A stretch of 64,000 nucleotides of DNA from Emiliania huxleyi CCMP1516 (lineage: Eukaryota; Haptophyta; Isochrysidales; Noelaerhabdaceae). The notes under the pieces are model-generated. The model was given only the letters and a program-made list of their open reading frames with translations. It was not told where the DNA came from and did not search any database. A program made the translations under genes and the position numbers. This document shows, one piece after another, positions 20,755-31,384 of this stretch. Numbering within the stretch: position 1 is the stretch's first letter; the number at the start of each line of letters is the position of its first letter. The stretch is from the NCBI RefSeq assembly GCF_000372725.1, contig NW_005198167.1, positions 465,041 through 529,040 of the forward strand, in the 5' to 3' direction.

Positions 20755-23700
20755 ATGGCGCTCTCGCAGAAGCAAATGGCGCATCACCGAGTCCCACGCG
20801 CGCTGCTCGACGCGGCGTCGGAAGAGGACATGCCGCCGGTGCCGACCGCGCCGCCCTTGCCTCCTCTCGCCTCGCTCGCCTCGCGTGCCTGGAGCCCCCA
20901 ATACGAAGCCGCGTGCGCCGCCTTCCGAGGGCCGACGCCGCGCTCGAACTGGATCGTCCCGGGCCGCATCCTGTGCGGCGAGAGGCCGCACGATAATCTG
21001 AAGCTCCTATGCGGCGCTGGCGTCACGACGTTCGTCAGCCTGCAAACCAAGGGCGAGAGCCCACCGTACGACAGCGGCGTGACGAAGCTGACTCCATCCG
21101 CCCGCTTCATGTCGCTGCCGATCGTCGACCAGTGCACGACCGACGACGCGCTCGTGGCGCGTCTCGTGCTGTCGCTCCTCCAGCGCCTCGCCGACGGCGA
21201 GACGCTCTACATCCACTGTCGCGGCGGCCACGGCCGCACGGGCACCGTCTGCAGCCTCCTGCTCGGCCTCGTGCACGGCCTCGACGGCCCTCGCGCGCTC
21301 TCCACGTACCAGGCGCTGCACGACCTGCGCGAGCAGCCGTGCTTCGCGTCCCGCAGCGGCTACGAGCCGAGCGCCGACGGTGCGGCGTGCGTGGCTCTCT
21401 TCGACGAGCAGCGCGCGCAAGTGATCCGCCTGCTAGCAGCCGACGAGGGTGAAGCGGCGGCGGGAGTGGCAACGGCGGCGGCGGAGGCGGAGGCGCCACC
21501 GCCCACGACCGAGGCGGAGCCAGCGAGTCGGCTCAATCGGCACAACTCGAGCAAGGCGGAGCGGCGCGCGCTGCAGCAGGCCCAGCGTTCCGCCAAGCCG
21601 CCGTCCGAGGCGCCTCCGCCACCACCCGCGTCGCACCGCTGGAGCCACTACCTGGTACTCGATTTCGAGGCGACGTGCGAGCGTAACGACCCGACGCAGA
21701 GCCAGTGGTCCGAGATTATCGAGTTCCCGTGCGTGCTCGTCGACGCGCACACGCTCGCCACGCTCGGCGAGTTCCGCTCGCTCGTCAAGCCCGTCGGCCG
21801 GCCCGTGGGTGCCTTCTGCACTGAGCTGACGTCCATCACGCAGGAGATGGTCGAAGGCGCGCCGACCCTCCCCGCCGTTCTCAAGCAGTTCAGCGCGTGG
21901 CTACCGAGCGTCCTCGGCACGGACGACGTGTCCAGCGTGCTGCCGGTCACGTGTGGCGAGCCCGACCTCTCGGCCATGCTTCCGCGCGAGTGCGCGCGCA
22001 AGCGGCTGCAGGTGCCGCCCGTCCTCAAGCGCTACTGCAACGTGAAGAAGCCCTTCACCGCCCACACCGGGGCCAAGGCGGGCGGCATGGACAAGATGCT
22101 CCGCCAACTCCAACTGCCGCTCGTCGGCCGGCACCACCTCGGCATCGACGACGCGCGCAACATCGCGGCCATCGTCGTACGGCTTCGGCAGCTCGGCGCG
22201 AAAATCGACGCGACGGGCGGCTCTTCCGCGACCGACGACGCGACCGACGCCAACGAGGGTGACGCGGCGGCGGCGCCGCTGCCGCCGCAGCGAAACCTGA
22301 GCGAGGCGTACGGCCGCGGCGCGTCCAAGTACGACGAGGCGACGCTCGCCGAGTGGAGGACGCGCGGCGAGGGCGCGGCGGACGCGGCGAAGCGACGCGA
22401 TTGGGCGACGGCCGTCGGCGAGTTTGAGGCGTGCGTGAGCTTGCGCCCCGACTGGGACAAGGGACGCGCGTGCCTCGCCAAGGCCAAGGAGAAGGCGGAG
22501 GCGGCGGCGGCCCCGGCGGCGGCGCCGGCGGCGGTAGCGCCACCGGTGGAGGCGCTGCCGGTGGAGGCGGCGGCAGCGGAGGCGTCGGCAGCGGAGGCGT
22601 CGGCGTCGGCGTCGGCGTCGGCGTCAGCGCCAGCGTCGGCGTCGGCGTCGGCAGCGGACAGTCGCGGCGGGCAGGGCCGCCTCGGTCCGCAGGTGCCTTC
22701 GTTCGTGGCGCTCGTCGGGCTGCCCGGCTGCGGCAAGTCGACGTTCGCTCGGGCGCTCGCCGCGTCGCACAAGTCATGGGTGGCGCTCGATTCGGACGAG
22801 GTCGGCGGCCGCCGCGCGTTCGAAGAGGCGCTCTCTCGTGCGTGCGGGGGCGGCGCGGAGTCGCGCGTCGTGGTCGACCGATGCAACGTGAAGCCGGCCG
22901 ACCGGCGCACGCTGCTCGAGATTGCCGGGAGGGGCGCTCCAGGCAAGCGCGGCGGCGGCGGCGGCGGCGGCGGCGCGTGCGTCGCTGTCTTCTTCGACAC
23001 CGACAAGCGCACCTGCATCGAGCGCGTCGCGGGACGCACCGACCATCCGAGCATCCCGTACGGCCACGGTCGCCCCGCGGTCGAGTCGATGGCCAAGGCG
23101 CTCGAGCTACCACCCGCCGTCGAGAAGCTCCGAGCCGGCGTCGGCGCGGCCGCGGCCTCGGCGGACGCCGAAGGGTTCCGCTGGCACGTCGTGCGCAGCG
23201 CGGCGGAGGCGGACGCCCTCCTCTCGAGCTGGGGCGCCGCGCCCGCCGAGGCCGCGCCGCTCGGCCTCTTCAAGTTCCCGCGCACGCGGCACATCGTCAA
23301 CACGGGCGGCACCGCCGTGACGCGCGACGACCTGCTGATGGATGACGCGGACGCGCGGCGCTTCTTCGACGGCGTCACGACGGTCGTCGCGGAGGAGAAG
23401 GTCGACGGCGCGAACCTCGGCATCTCCCTCACGGCGGACTACCAGTTCCGTTGTCAGAACCGCTCGCACTTCGTCAACCCGCAGTCGCACGCGCAGTTCA
23501 AGCCGCTCGCGGGTTGGCTGGAGGAGCACGGCTGGGCGCTGTGCAGCCTCCTCGAGCCCGAGGTCGAGGTCCTCTTCGGGGAGTGGTGCGTCGCGCAGCA
23601 CTCGGTCAAGTACAGCAAGCTGCCCGGCTACTTCCTCGCCTTCGACATCTACAACAAGCGCACGGGCACCTTCGTCTCGGCGAGCGAGCGGAACCGCCGG

Positions 23701-24057
23701 CTCGCCGGCCTCGAGATCCCCGTCGTGCGCACGCTCGCGCGCCGGACCTTCGCCTCCAAGGACGAGCTCCTCGAGCTCCTCGAGATGCAGTCGGCCTACG
23801 GCGACGGATACGTCGAGGGCACCTACCTGCGCATCGACAGCGACGCCGGCGGTGCGGGCGCCGGCGCGGCCGACGCGGCGGCGCACGCTCCGCGGAACGA
23901 ACTGCGCGGCAAGATCGTCCGCTCGGACTTCATCCAGGGGATCACCGACCACTGGCAAGCCTCCGACATCGTGAAGAACGGGGTGCGGCCGGACCTGTGG
24001 GCGGGCGTGGAGGAGGAGGAGGAGGAGGAGGAGGAGGAGGCCGTGGGCGTCGCCTGA
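20755..24057 (+). CDS. Five-part RNA-end enzyme: Cys-phosphatase, ERI1-like exonuclease, TPR-like, P-loop kinase, RNA ligase
   Basis: Intronless, 1100 residues from ATG at 20755. (1) Residues ~60-240: dual-specificity-type phosphatase with P-loop [10 protein letters not shown], Cys155. (2) ~300-480: DEDDh 3'-5' exonuclease, [10 protein letters not shown] (Asp303, Glu305), late H-LGIDDARN (Asp465), closest in pattern to ERI1. (3) ~530-590: TPR-like helices. (4) ~650-790: P-loop kinase, GLPGCGKST (Lys661), VDRCNV and RTDHPSIP, as in polynucleotide-kinase-like proteins. (5) ~850-1080: Rnl2-type ligase with EKVDGANLG (nucleotidyl Lys882), [16 protein letters not shown] (~940), FLAFDIY, EGTYLRI and RGKIVR (Lys1053). 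The tail is poly-Glu. The family motifs are seen; RNA-end trimming, phosphorylation and sealing is inferred. It could instead act on DNA or nucleotides. The lack of introns sets it apart from many neighbours. Confidence 0.88.
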   Translation: MALSQKQMAHHRVPRALLDAASEEDMPPVPTAPPLPPLASLASRAWSPQYEAACAAFRGPTPRSNWIVPGRILCGERPHDNLKLLCGAGVTTFVSLQTKGESPPYDSGVTKLTPSARFMSLPIVDQCTTDDALVARLVLSLLQRLADGETLYIHCRGGHGRTGTVCSLLLGLVHGLDGPRALSTYQALHDLREQPCFASRSGYEPSADGAACVALFDEQRAQVIRLLAADEGEAAAGVATAAAEAEAPPPTTEAEPASRLNRHNSSKAERRALQQAQRSAKPPSEAPPPPPASHRWSHYLVLDFEATCERNDPTQSQWSEIIEFPCVLVDAHTLATLGEFRSLVKPVGRPVGAFCTELTSITQEMVEGAPTLPAVLKQFSAWLPSVLGTDDVSSVLPVTCGEPDLSAMLPRECARKRLQVPPVLKRYCNVKKPFTAHTGAKAGGMDKMLRQLQLPLVGRHHLGIDDARNIAAIVVRLRQLGAKIDATGGSSATDDATDANEGDAAAAPLPPQRNLSEAYGRGASKYDEATLAEWRTRGEGAADAAKRRDWATAVGEFEACVSLRPDWDKGRACLAKAKEKAEAAAAPAAAPAAVAPPVEALPVEAAAAEASAAEASASASASASAPASASASAADSRGGQGRLGPQVPSFVALVGLPGCGKSTFARALAASHKSWVALDSDEVGGRRAFEEALSRACGGGAESRVVVDRCNVKPADRRTLLEIAGRGAPGKRGGGGGGGGACVAVFFDTDKRTCIERVAGRTDHPSIPYGHGRPAVESMAKALELPPAVEKLRAGVGAAAASADAEGFRWHVVRSAAEADALLSSWGAAPAEAAPLGLFKFPRTRHIVNTGGTAVTRDDLLMDDADARRFFDGVTTVVAEEKVDGANLGISLTADYQFRCQNRSHFVNPQSHAQFKPLAGWLEEHGWALCSLLEPEVEVLFGEWCVAQHSVKYSKLPGYFLAFDIYNKRTGTFVSASERNRRLAGLEIPVVRTLARRTFASKDELLELLEMQSAYGDGYVEGTYLRIDSDAGGAGAGAADAAAHAPRNELRGKIVRSDFIQGITDHWQASDIVKNGVRPDLWAGVEEEEEEEEEEAVGVA

Positions 24058-24125
24058 GCTGAGCTACCCTCGGTGGCAATTTGTAAGTTGTAACCCACGC
24101 GTGTGCGCGGTGCCCCGTGCCGGCG

Positions 24126-25313
24126 ATGCAGGAGGCGCAGGGTGCGGACGCATCTCAAGAGTGCGCGCTAGCGGGCCAGGTGGCAGCGGCGGCGCCAGCC
24201 GATTGGCTGGCGGTGGAGGAAGCGCGCGAGGAGGCGGAGCCGGCTGCGCGTGCCGAGGCGGCAGCAGAGGCGGCAAGGGTTCAAGCGATGGAGCGCGCCG
24301 GTGCCTGCCTAGCCGAGGAGTTGATAGCGAGGGTCGTTTCGGACGCCGCGAAAGATCTTGCGGCGGCGGCAGTGGAGCGGCGCACGTTGGCGGCGGAGGC
24401 TGCGAGGCAAGAGGTGGAAGAGGCGTCGCGACGAGAGGCCGAGGCGCAGGCGCGGCGCGAGGCAGCAGCGGAGGACAGGAAGTGGCGTGAGCTAGAGGCG
24501 ACGGCCAAGGCGGAGGCGGCGGCGGTGGCGGCGGCGGCGGCGGCGGCTGGGCTTGTGGCGGCGGCGGCGGCGGCGGCTGGGCTTGTGGCGCCCGCGCTTG
24601 CGTCGGCGGTATTGGAGGCGAGGGCGGAGGCCGAGAAGACGCGGCTAGGTGCGCGCACTCCGATTCGCGGTGAGCGCGCTGCGGGCCGCGCCTCTAGAGC
24701 GGAGCCTCGACCTTGTGGGCAGGTGGGTGCACGCCGTGGCTGAGGACGGCGTCCTTTACTCCTTCGACCTCGGAAAGGGCGAGCTCGGCCACTTGCTCAA
24801 GGCGCGAGAGTTGCCCGAGATGCAGCCGAGATGCAGCCGAGATGCAGCCGAGATCTGGTCGAGAGAGCAAGGGCCCGGCCTGAGCCTCCCCTTGGCAAGA
24901 GAGGTTCGCCCTTCGGCCAAGGTCTGCCCGAGGCCATGTCGAGAGATGTGGCCCAGATCTAGCCGCGAGCCCACCCGAGGACGAGTCGAGAGGGCACACC
25001 GCCGCTGCCGCTGCCGCCGCCACCACCACCACACCACCACCACCACCAAGCCGCCGCCGCGACCGCACCGCCGCCGCCGCCGCCGCCACCACCACCACCA
25101 CCCACCAAGCCGCCACCGCCGCAACCACACGAACCAACACCACCACACCATCACCAGTCGAGCTCGCCCCCGCCGGGTCGTCCGCAGGCGCACGAAAAGG
25201 ACGTGATCGGCGTGGTCTCCCATCCGCACCGCAACCTCGTAACCGGTTTCGTCGCCACGTGGTGCGACGACGGCACACTCCGCCTCTGGCGGGCGTCGGC
25301 CCATGGCGACTGA
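24126..25313 (+). CDS. Ala/Glu coiled-coil frame joined to a SMU1-like WD40 C-terminus (partial)
   Basis: Exons 24723-24801 and 25188-25313 join as [15 protein letters not shown]...[42 protein letters not shown], ending in TGA. This matches the last one to two blades of the splicing factor SMU1, where HEKDVIG..HHPH.NL.ATY is characteristic. The expected LisH/CTLH domain and earlier blades are absent upstream. Instead an ATG at 24126 opens an Ala/Glu/Arg-rich coiled coil (for example [20 protein letters not shown]) in a different frame, which runs to 24743. Whether the two parts are spliced together is uncertain. The intron 24802-25187 has a GC donor, an 11-bp minisatellite and CACCAC repeats. 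Probably a truncated SMU1 copy or a chimera. Confidence 0.6.
24820..24856 (+). repeat. 11-bp intronic minisatellite
   Basis: Three to four copies of GAGATGCAGCC in the WD40 gene intron; almost the same unit as in the ankyrin gene intron at 9783-9832. Confidence 0.9.
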
Positions 25314-25801
25314 CGCCCCCGGCCGGCGCAGCGTGGGGGGGGGGGGGGGGCAGGCACGCCGCTTTGTCTAGGCTCTAGCCACCGCGCTCGCGTCTGCGCG
25401 GGGGCCGTACAAATGCTCAGGGTATGAATCTACGTAAGCTCTGGGAATCCGCTCTGGGGGCCTCTGCAGTTCGTTTGTGCAACTGAAAACTGTACTCACA
25501 CCTCCTCACGAAACACAGGGCGTGTGAGCCCGAGTTGCCAAGTTATACTGACGGAGCGGAGAGCCGAGGGCGAAGAGACAGTTCCCGCGTGCCGACTGCC
25601 GTGGCCCGTGTGCCGACGCGGGACCCCCCACCCAAAAAGAGAAAAATGGCCCCCCCAAAAGGAAAAGCCCCCCCCCCCCCCCCCCGGCCAAATCATTTCT
25701 CGACACACGCACAACGGAGCTCAACGGCTAAAAGCACCCCGCCAAGGTACGACGCACACCCCCGCCAAGGAAGTCCCCGTTCCCCAAAGGAAGTCCTCCA
25801 C
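25314..25801. other. Intergenic region with homopolymer runs
   Basis: Poly-G at about 25334-25350 and poly-C at about 25671-25685. No convincing coding frame. Confidence 0.5.
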
Positions 25802-26093
25802 TCACGGCTTGAGGAATTTGATGGCTACGGCCGCAGCCGCCGCCCCCGCCCCGGCACATGGGGCCATTTTGTAGAGCTGCGCGCGGTGCGCCGCTTCCTT
25901 ATCGTAGAGGCAGCCTGTTGGGTGATTCACATGCCACTCGACCGCAGGCGAGACCTGGTTATCGTAGAAGCAGGGGATGCGAGAAGGATCCTTGACCCCC
26001 TTCTCAAGGACGCGGAGGAGCGCGTCGCCCGTGGACGGGTTGCTCGCGTGCATGATGTTGTGCAAGTCTGCCATGCGGATCAAGGCGAGCACC
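25802..26093 (-). CDS. Terminal exon of an unrecognised gene, cut by the assembly gap
   Basis: Minus-strand exon after an acceptor TTAG|G at 26094. It encodes VLALIRMADLHNIMHASNPS, then GDALLRVLEKGVKDPSRIPC, FYDNQVSPAVEWHVNHPTGC and a hydrophobic Ala-rich C-terminus ending IKFLKP. The first two thirds have ordered, non-repetitive composition and look truly coding. Upstream exons would lie in or beyond the N run at 26126-26330. I do not recognise the family. Confidence 0.5.
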
Positions 26094-26125
26094 TAATGGT
26101 TGTCAAGGGTCGAGTCTATGTGCCA

Positions 26126-26330
26126 NNNNNNNNNNNNNNNNNNNNNNNNNNNNNNNNNNNNNNNNNNNNNNNNNNNNNNNNNNNNNNNNNNNNNNNNNNN
26201 NNNNNNNNNNNNNNNNNNNNNNNNNNNNNNNNNNNNNNNNNNNNNNNNNNNNNNNNNNNNNNNNNNNNNNNNNNNNNNNNNNNNNNNNNNNNNNNNNNNN
26301 NNNNNNNNNNNNNNNNNNNNNNNNNNNNNN
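26126..26330. other. Assembly gap (205 N)
   Basis: Run of 205 unknown bases between an orphan minus-strand exon and the 5' flank of CIAPIN1. Confidence 0.99.
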
Positions 26331-26629
26331 TCTTTGAGCGACGCCTGTGGTACGCCTGCGCAGGGGCCGCAGGGCGGTCAGTTGTGGGGCGAGGCGGTGC
26401 CGGCCGCGGGCCGGGTGCAAGGCGCCGGCCTCGGCGCCGCCTCGGCGCGGCGCACGGGCGCGGCGAGCCTCTGAGCGGGAGCCGAAGGTTTGCTGCGGTA
26501 GGTAGGTGGTAGGTAGGTAGGTGGTGGTGGTGGGGTGGCTTGACTTTGCCGCAGAGGCCGTCCCTAGCTGTGAACAGCAAAACGGGTTCTGTTTGTTTCC
26601 TTTGGTGCCAAGAATTCTCCTTTTTCACG

Positions 26630-28388
26630 ATGTCAAAATCCCTCGTCGCCTGCTACGGGCTGCCGCGCCCTCAGGGCGGCGCCTCAGTGGATGGCGCGCA
26701 CCCCGACAACCCGGTCGCCCGCCTACCCGAGGGCCTGTACGACGTGGTCACCGTAATGTCAGCGAGCGGTGCGCTCACCGACGTGGCAAAGCTTGGCGAG
26801 GCGGCAAAGCGCGCAAAGGCGGGTGGGAGCGTCGAGGTGCGCGAGGTCGTCTGGGCGTGGCCGAGCGCGGAGGGGCGACCGCCCGCCGCTGTCGCGCCGG
26901 CGCTGCAATCGCTCCGCGCGGCGCGGGTCGGTGACATCCGGACGGCAGAGTCGCTGCGGCGCGCCGTCGTCTACGCCGGCCTCTCGCCGAGCGGGACGAG
27001 TGTGCGGCCACTCGCCGCGCCCGAGCTGCGCGCGGCGGCGGAGGCCGCGTACCCTGCGCTCGCCTCCCAGGCTGCGGCCGGCGCGGCCGAGGCTCACGAC
27101 GCGCTCACAGCCCTCGCGGCGGCGCTCGCGCCTCACCTCGCGCTCGGCGTCGTGGTGGCGCAGCGCCCCGCCTACTCGCCCGGCGTCTCCTTCTCGCTGC
27201 GCTCGCGTGGCGCCCTCCCGAAGACCGCCCCGCCCGCGGCCCCGCCTTCGGCCACCCCGCCGCCCGCCGCGCCGGCGCCGCCCGCCGCCGGCCCGCCGGC
27301 GGCGAGCGGCCCGGACGACTCTGCGCTCAAGGCGTGGTCGGCGGCGGCGGCGTCGGCGGCGGCGGGCGACGCGGGTGCGTACGTTGACGAGGCGCACCTC
27401 ACCTGATAGTTTACCACTCCTTCCTTAGTGCCATTCATTCATGAATGAATGAATGAATGAATGAATTGTTCATGGCGTGTGCACGAGGCAATTCACTCAC
27501 TCACTCACTCACTCTCTCACTCACTCACTCTCTCACTCACTCACTCACTCAGTCATTCGCGTCGCGTGTGTGGACGAGGACGCACTGCTCGACGAGGAGG
27601 ACCTCGCGGCCAAGGTCGTGGCGCAGCCGGCTTGCGACCCGGACGCGGTGCTCACACACACACGGCCGTATTCCGCTGTATTCTCTCCTCCTCTCCGAGA
27701 GCGCCACGCGCTGTGCACTGATCAACTCTGCCTGCCTGTCGTGGCGCAGCCGGCTTGCGACCCGGAGCGGTGCGGCTCGGCGCTGGCCCTCTGTTGTCTC
27801 TGTCTGTCTCTCTCTCTCACTGGCCCTCTGTTTTCTCCCTCTCTCTCTCCCTCTCCCTCTCCCTCTCCCTCTCCCTCTCCCTCTCCCTCTCCCTCTCCCT
27901 CTCCCTCTCCCTCTCCCTCCCCCCACTCATGGCGCGACACTTCGAGCGCGGTGTAGGCGGTCAAGCGTCGCGCGTGCAAGAACTGCTCGTGCGGCTTGCG
28001 CGAGGAGCTGGAGAGCATCGACGGCGCGCCGACTCAAGAAGCACTGATTGCGTAGAGAGAAACTCCTCACAAGCAGAAGATGGGCCAAACGGAGGTGACC
28101 TCCCCCCCCCCCCCCCTCGGTCTTTGTGCAGGCGCGCCGGTCCAGAGCGGCGCTCCGAAGTCGGCGTGTGGTAACTGCGGCAAGGGGGACGCCTTTCGGT
28201 GCGCCACGTGCCCGCACCGGGGCACGCCCGCCTACGAGGAGGGGGAGGTCGTGCGGCTAGACAAGAGCAACCTGGTGGCGGCCGGCGACGCGGCGTCGCT
28301 CCTCGCGGGACAAAAGGGCTCACGCCTCGACACGGACGGCGCGGGAGTCGTCGCGCTCGGCGAAGACGATTTGGTGGACGACTTCTGA
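26630..28388 (+). CDS. CIAPIN1: Anamorsin / CIAPIN1 (Dre2) Fe-S assembly protein
   Basis: Four exons, 26630-27374, 27553-27647, 27957-28023 and 28132-28388, join in frame to 387 residues from the ATG in CACGATG. The N-terminal ~190 residues fit the degenerate methyltransferase-like domain of the family, followed by a Pro/Ala linker. The acidic [14 protein letters not shown] precedes cysteine motif [14 protein letters not shown] (CX2CXC), and motif [16 protein letters not shown] (CX2CX7CX2C). These bind the Fe-S clusters through which Dre2 passes electrons from Tah18/NDOR1 to cytosolic Fe-S assembly. The last intron has a GC donor and a 9-bp direct repeat GGCGCGCCG at both edges. Intron 27648-27956 contains a second copy of the exon 2 end (27738-27767). 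Confidence 0.9.
27491..27552 (+). repeat. CACT/CTCA microsatellite in CIAPIN1 intron 1
   Basis: Tandem CACT with interspersed CTCT units runs directly into the acceptor AG at 27551-27552. A GAAT/AATG tetramer run precedes it at about 27435-27467. Confidence 0.9.
27838..27920 (+). repeat. CTCCCT hexamer microsatellite in CIAPIN1 intron 2
   Basis: More than ten CTCCCT units form a pure pyrimidine tract shortly upstream of the acceptor at 27956. Confidence 0.95.
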
Positions 28389-29483
28389 GTGGCCGGGTCT
28401 CACGGGCGGAGCTGGGAATAGATAGGACCGCCGCAAGCGGCGTGGCGTGGAGCGGTTGTGCATCCCCCTCCGGGGGCCCCTCTGCGCCGGGGAGGCGTTG
28501 TTGGAGGCTAGGACGCAAGCGTCTGTCGCCCTTTTTCAAACTCGGGGCCCACACTCCGGTCTCCGCGCTACGCTCCGACCCGAAGGGCCGCTTTTTCTTA
28601 TTGGTTATTCTTTTTGATCTCTGGGTCTGTGGGCGCCCGCCCGCCGCCTCTGAGGGGGTCGGCTGCTCTCACCTGATGCTGCTAGAGGGAGCGGACCGTG
28701 AGTTGAGGAAATCGAGGGACGCGACCCACTTCGCCACAGACTGTCCCGCGCCTCGCCGCTATGACGGGCACACGCCCCGCACCGTCCGCTGTGTGCCCGT
28801 CTTTGTCCGGAGTGAAAAGTCCAACGCGCTCGTCGGTGGCGGTGTCCCTCGATTTCGCCGCGCTCGGCGAACCTCGACAGCGCTTTCGGTGGCATGCAGC
28901 TCTTTGCGACAGAAGCCTGGAGAGCAGCTCCTCTGCTGCTCACACACTCTGCACAGGTGACACAGCCTACTGTGCGGCTGCCACAGCTGTGACAGCGATG
29001 GGCTCGCCCTCACTGGCCCTCAGTCACTTGTGCTGCGGCTTGTGTGAGCGACACTGCTCGGCGACTGCCGGCACACTGTGAGACCATGGGTGGGAGGTAA
29101 CCACGCTACCAGCGCTTGGTCACATCGGCCCCGAGGTCAGATCCATCTACTCTGTTGATGACAAGACTTGTCTACTGGCTGGAGCCGAACAGGAGGGCCC
29201 AGCGCACAACCCCTGGTCAACTCAGGGTCCACACCCCGTAGGGGTTTCGTCTTGCATTCTCGCCTCGGTTCCGGCTCGTCTCGGACGCCCACTGCCGTTC
29301 TCGCGCGGCCGTCTCGCTCTCTCTCGAACGCTAGCCCGCCTCGCTAGTTGCGTGTGGGGGGCATGGCCGAGCAGGGGTGGTGGCTAGTTGCGTTGGGGCA
29401 GCGGCAGGCTAGCAGGGGCGGCTTTGGCCCGGCGGCGGGCGTGACTAGCAGAGGGTTGCTCCCACCGGCACCGCCCGTCTCGA
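28389..29483. other. Intergenic region, no gene recognised
   Basis: Convergent 3' ends of CIAPIN1 (+) and the repeat-exon gene (-). Open frames are present but without recognisable domains. Confidence 0.5.
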
Positions 29484-31384
29484 TCAGCAGAAGCGGTAAC
29501 GGTCCCGCCCGGCGTAGACTGGCCCCAGGTCGCAGGAGGCGGGCTTGGGGCTGACCTGAGGCGGGGGAGAGGGCCCGGCAAGCCCGCTTCACCGCGGCAA
29601 TGGGACGCCATTTCCCGCAGTGCGGTGTGGGGGTGTGCGAGGGGGGGGGGGGGGGGCAATGCGGAGGGGCGGGAGAGGGGAGACGCGCGCACCTCGATTT
29701 GTCCGCCCATGTCCTCCAGCTTGGGCATCGTCAGAGAGACGAGGTTGGGGTTGTTCGTCACCTGTCGCGGTGGCGAGGGCGCAGGGCTGGGCAGCGGTGC
29801 GGTGCGAGGAGGGGAGGGCCAGTGCGCAGGGGCGGGAGAGGGGGAGAGGCGCGCACGTAGATGTAATATCCGCCCACACGCACCAGGTTGTTCATCGTCA
29901 GAGAGGCGAGGTTGTCGTTGTTCCGCACCTGTCGCGGTGGTGAGGGAGCGGGGCTGGACAGGGGTGCGGTGGGGTGCGGTGCGAGGAGGGGAGGGCCAGT
30001 GCGGAGGGGCGGGAGAGGGGGAGAGGCGCGCACGTAGATGCCTCTGGCCACTTCCTTCAGGTTGTTCATCGTCAGAGAGGCGAGGATGTCGTTGCTGCCC
30101 ACCTTTCGCGGCGGCGAGGGCGCGGGGCTGGGCAGCGGTGCGGTGTGGGGGTGTGCAGGAGGGGCTAGTGTGCGGAGAGGCGGGAGGGGGAGAGGCGCGC
30201 ACGTCGATGCGTCCGACCACGCCCTGCAGGTTGTTCATCGCCAGCGAGGCGAGCTTGTCGTTCTTGTACACCTGTCGCGGCGGCGAGGGCGCAGGGCTGG
30301 GCAGCGGTGCGGCGCAGGACGGTGCGGGGAGGGGAGGGCCAGTGCGGAGGGGCGGGAGGGGGGGAGAGGCGCGCACCGAGATGTCTCCGCAGGTGTCGCA
30401 GATGTCTCCGCCGCTCACGGCCTCTAGTTTGTTTATCGTCAGCGAGGTGAGGTTGTCGTTCCACCTCACCTGTCGCGGTGGCGAGAGAGCGGGGCTGGGC
30501 AGCGGTGCGGTGTACGGCGGTGCGGGGAGGGGGAGGCAGTGCGGAGGGGGCGGGAGGGGGAGAGGCGCGTACGTCGATGCCTCTGCCCACGTACATCAGG
30601 TTGGGCATCGTCAGAGAGGTGAGGTTGTCGTTGCGCCCCACCTGTCGCGGTGGCGAGGGCGCGGGGCTGGGCAGCGGTGCGGTGTAGGGCGGTGCGCGAG
30701 GGAAGGCAGTGCGGAGGGGCGGGAGAGGGAAGGGGCGCGCACCCTGATGCGTCCGAGCACGTTAAACAGGCTGGGCAGGTTGATGTCTCCGCTGGCTCCG
30801 CCGGCAATCAAATCGCCCGTCACCGTGTGACACCCCTGCCGACGCGCCTCTGCCAGAGTGGTCTCGAGCTGGAAGTGCGCGCCAGGGTGCCACGAAGGGA
30901 GCTGGCTGCTTCCCCCGCACACCCCGCCGGCGGGCGCGTCATTGATTGTGTCGGCGCACGATTGCGCCAGGCGGCGGCGGCCATTGCCCTCGTGCGGATG
31001 GTTGTGGCAGCAGGGCAGGTCGGGGTGATCTGCGCAGGTGCTGCAGATGGCCGCCGTGGCGGCCGGCGGCAAGTGGTCGCCGTAGTCGGAAGGGGCGGCG
31101 TCCGGGGCCAGGTGCCCGGACGTCGCCTCCGCCAGGAGGCTGCACGTCACGGGACAGGCCATCTTCACTTCTTCGACGCACGCCTCGTCGCACGCTGCGT
31201 TGGCCGAGTCGCAGAGACCAAAGCCTTTCGCTTGCTCGCACGTCGGGACGAAGCCGGCGCCACATGGCGCGAGAGGGGCGAAGGTGGGCTCGCGCGCCTT
31301 CGGAGCGATGCTCGTCGGCGCTGCCTCGCGCAAGTCGGAGGGTGCGGGCGCCGTCATGGCGGCGACGGCAAGAGCGGCCAACAT
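29484..31384 (-). CDS. Secreted ShK-like and leucine-rich repeat protein built from tandem exons
   Basis: Eight minus-strand exons: 30743-31384, 30573-30641, 30377-30469, 30203-30271, 30034-30102, 29857-29928, 29693-29761 and 29484-29555 (TGA). All splice in phase 0 to 384 residues. The N-terminus MLAALAVAAMTAPAP is a signal peptide. A cysteine-rich segment with ShK-like spacing follows (CDSANAACDEACVEEVKMAC). Exons 2-7 each encode one 23-31 residue repeat of the type N.NL.SLTM.NL..VG..I, as in receptor-L/leucine-rich beta-helix proteins; exon 3 has an extra CDTC insert. The final exon ends DRYRFC. Likely an extracellular binding protein; the ligand is unknown. Confidence 0.85.
29556..30742 (-). 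repeat. Tandem array of exon-intron units (~165-200 bp)
   Basis: Six repeat exons alternate with introns of 95-105 nt that are strongly alike: donor GTGCGC (once GTACGC), a CCTCCCGCCCC / CCGCACTGCC pyrimidine-rich body and an acceptor mostly CGCGACAG. The last intron (29556-29692) has diverged and contains a poly-C run. Confidence 0.9.

Noticed and set aside
22032..23432. Long minus-strand frames opposite the multidomain enzyme
   Set aside because: Compositional shadows of a strongly supported plus-strand gene; no motifs.
27720..27926. Arg/Gly-rich minus-strand frame over the CTCCCT repeat
   Set aside because: Low-complexity shadow of a microsatellite inside a CIAPIN1 intron.
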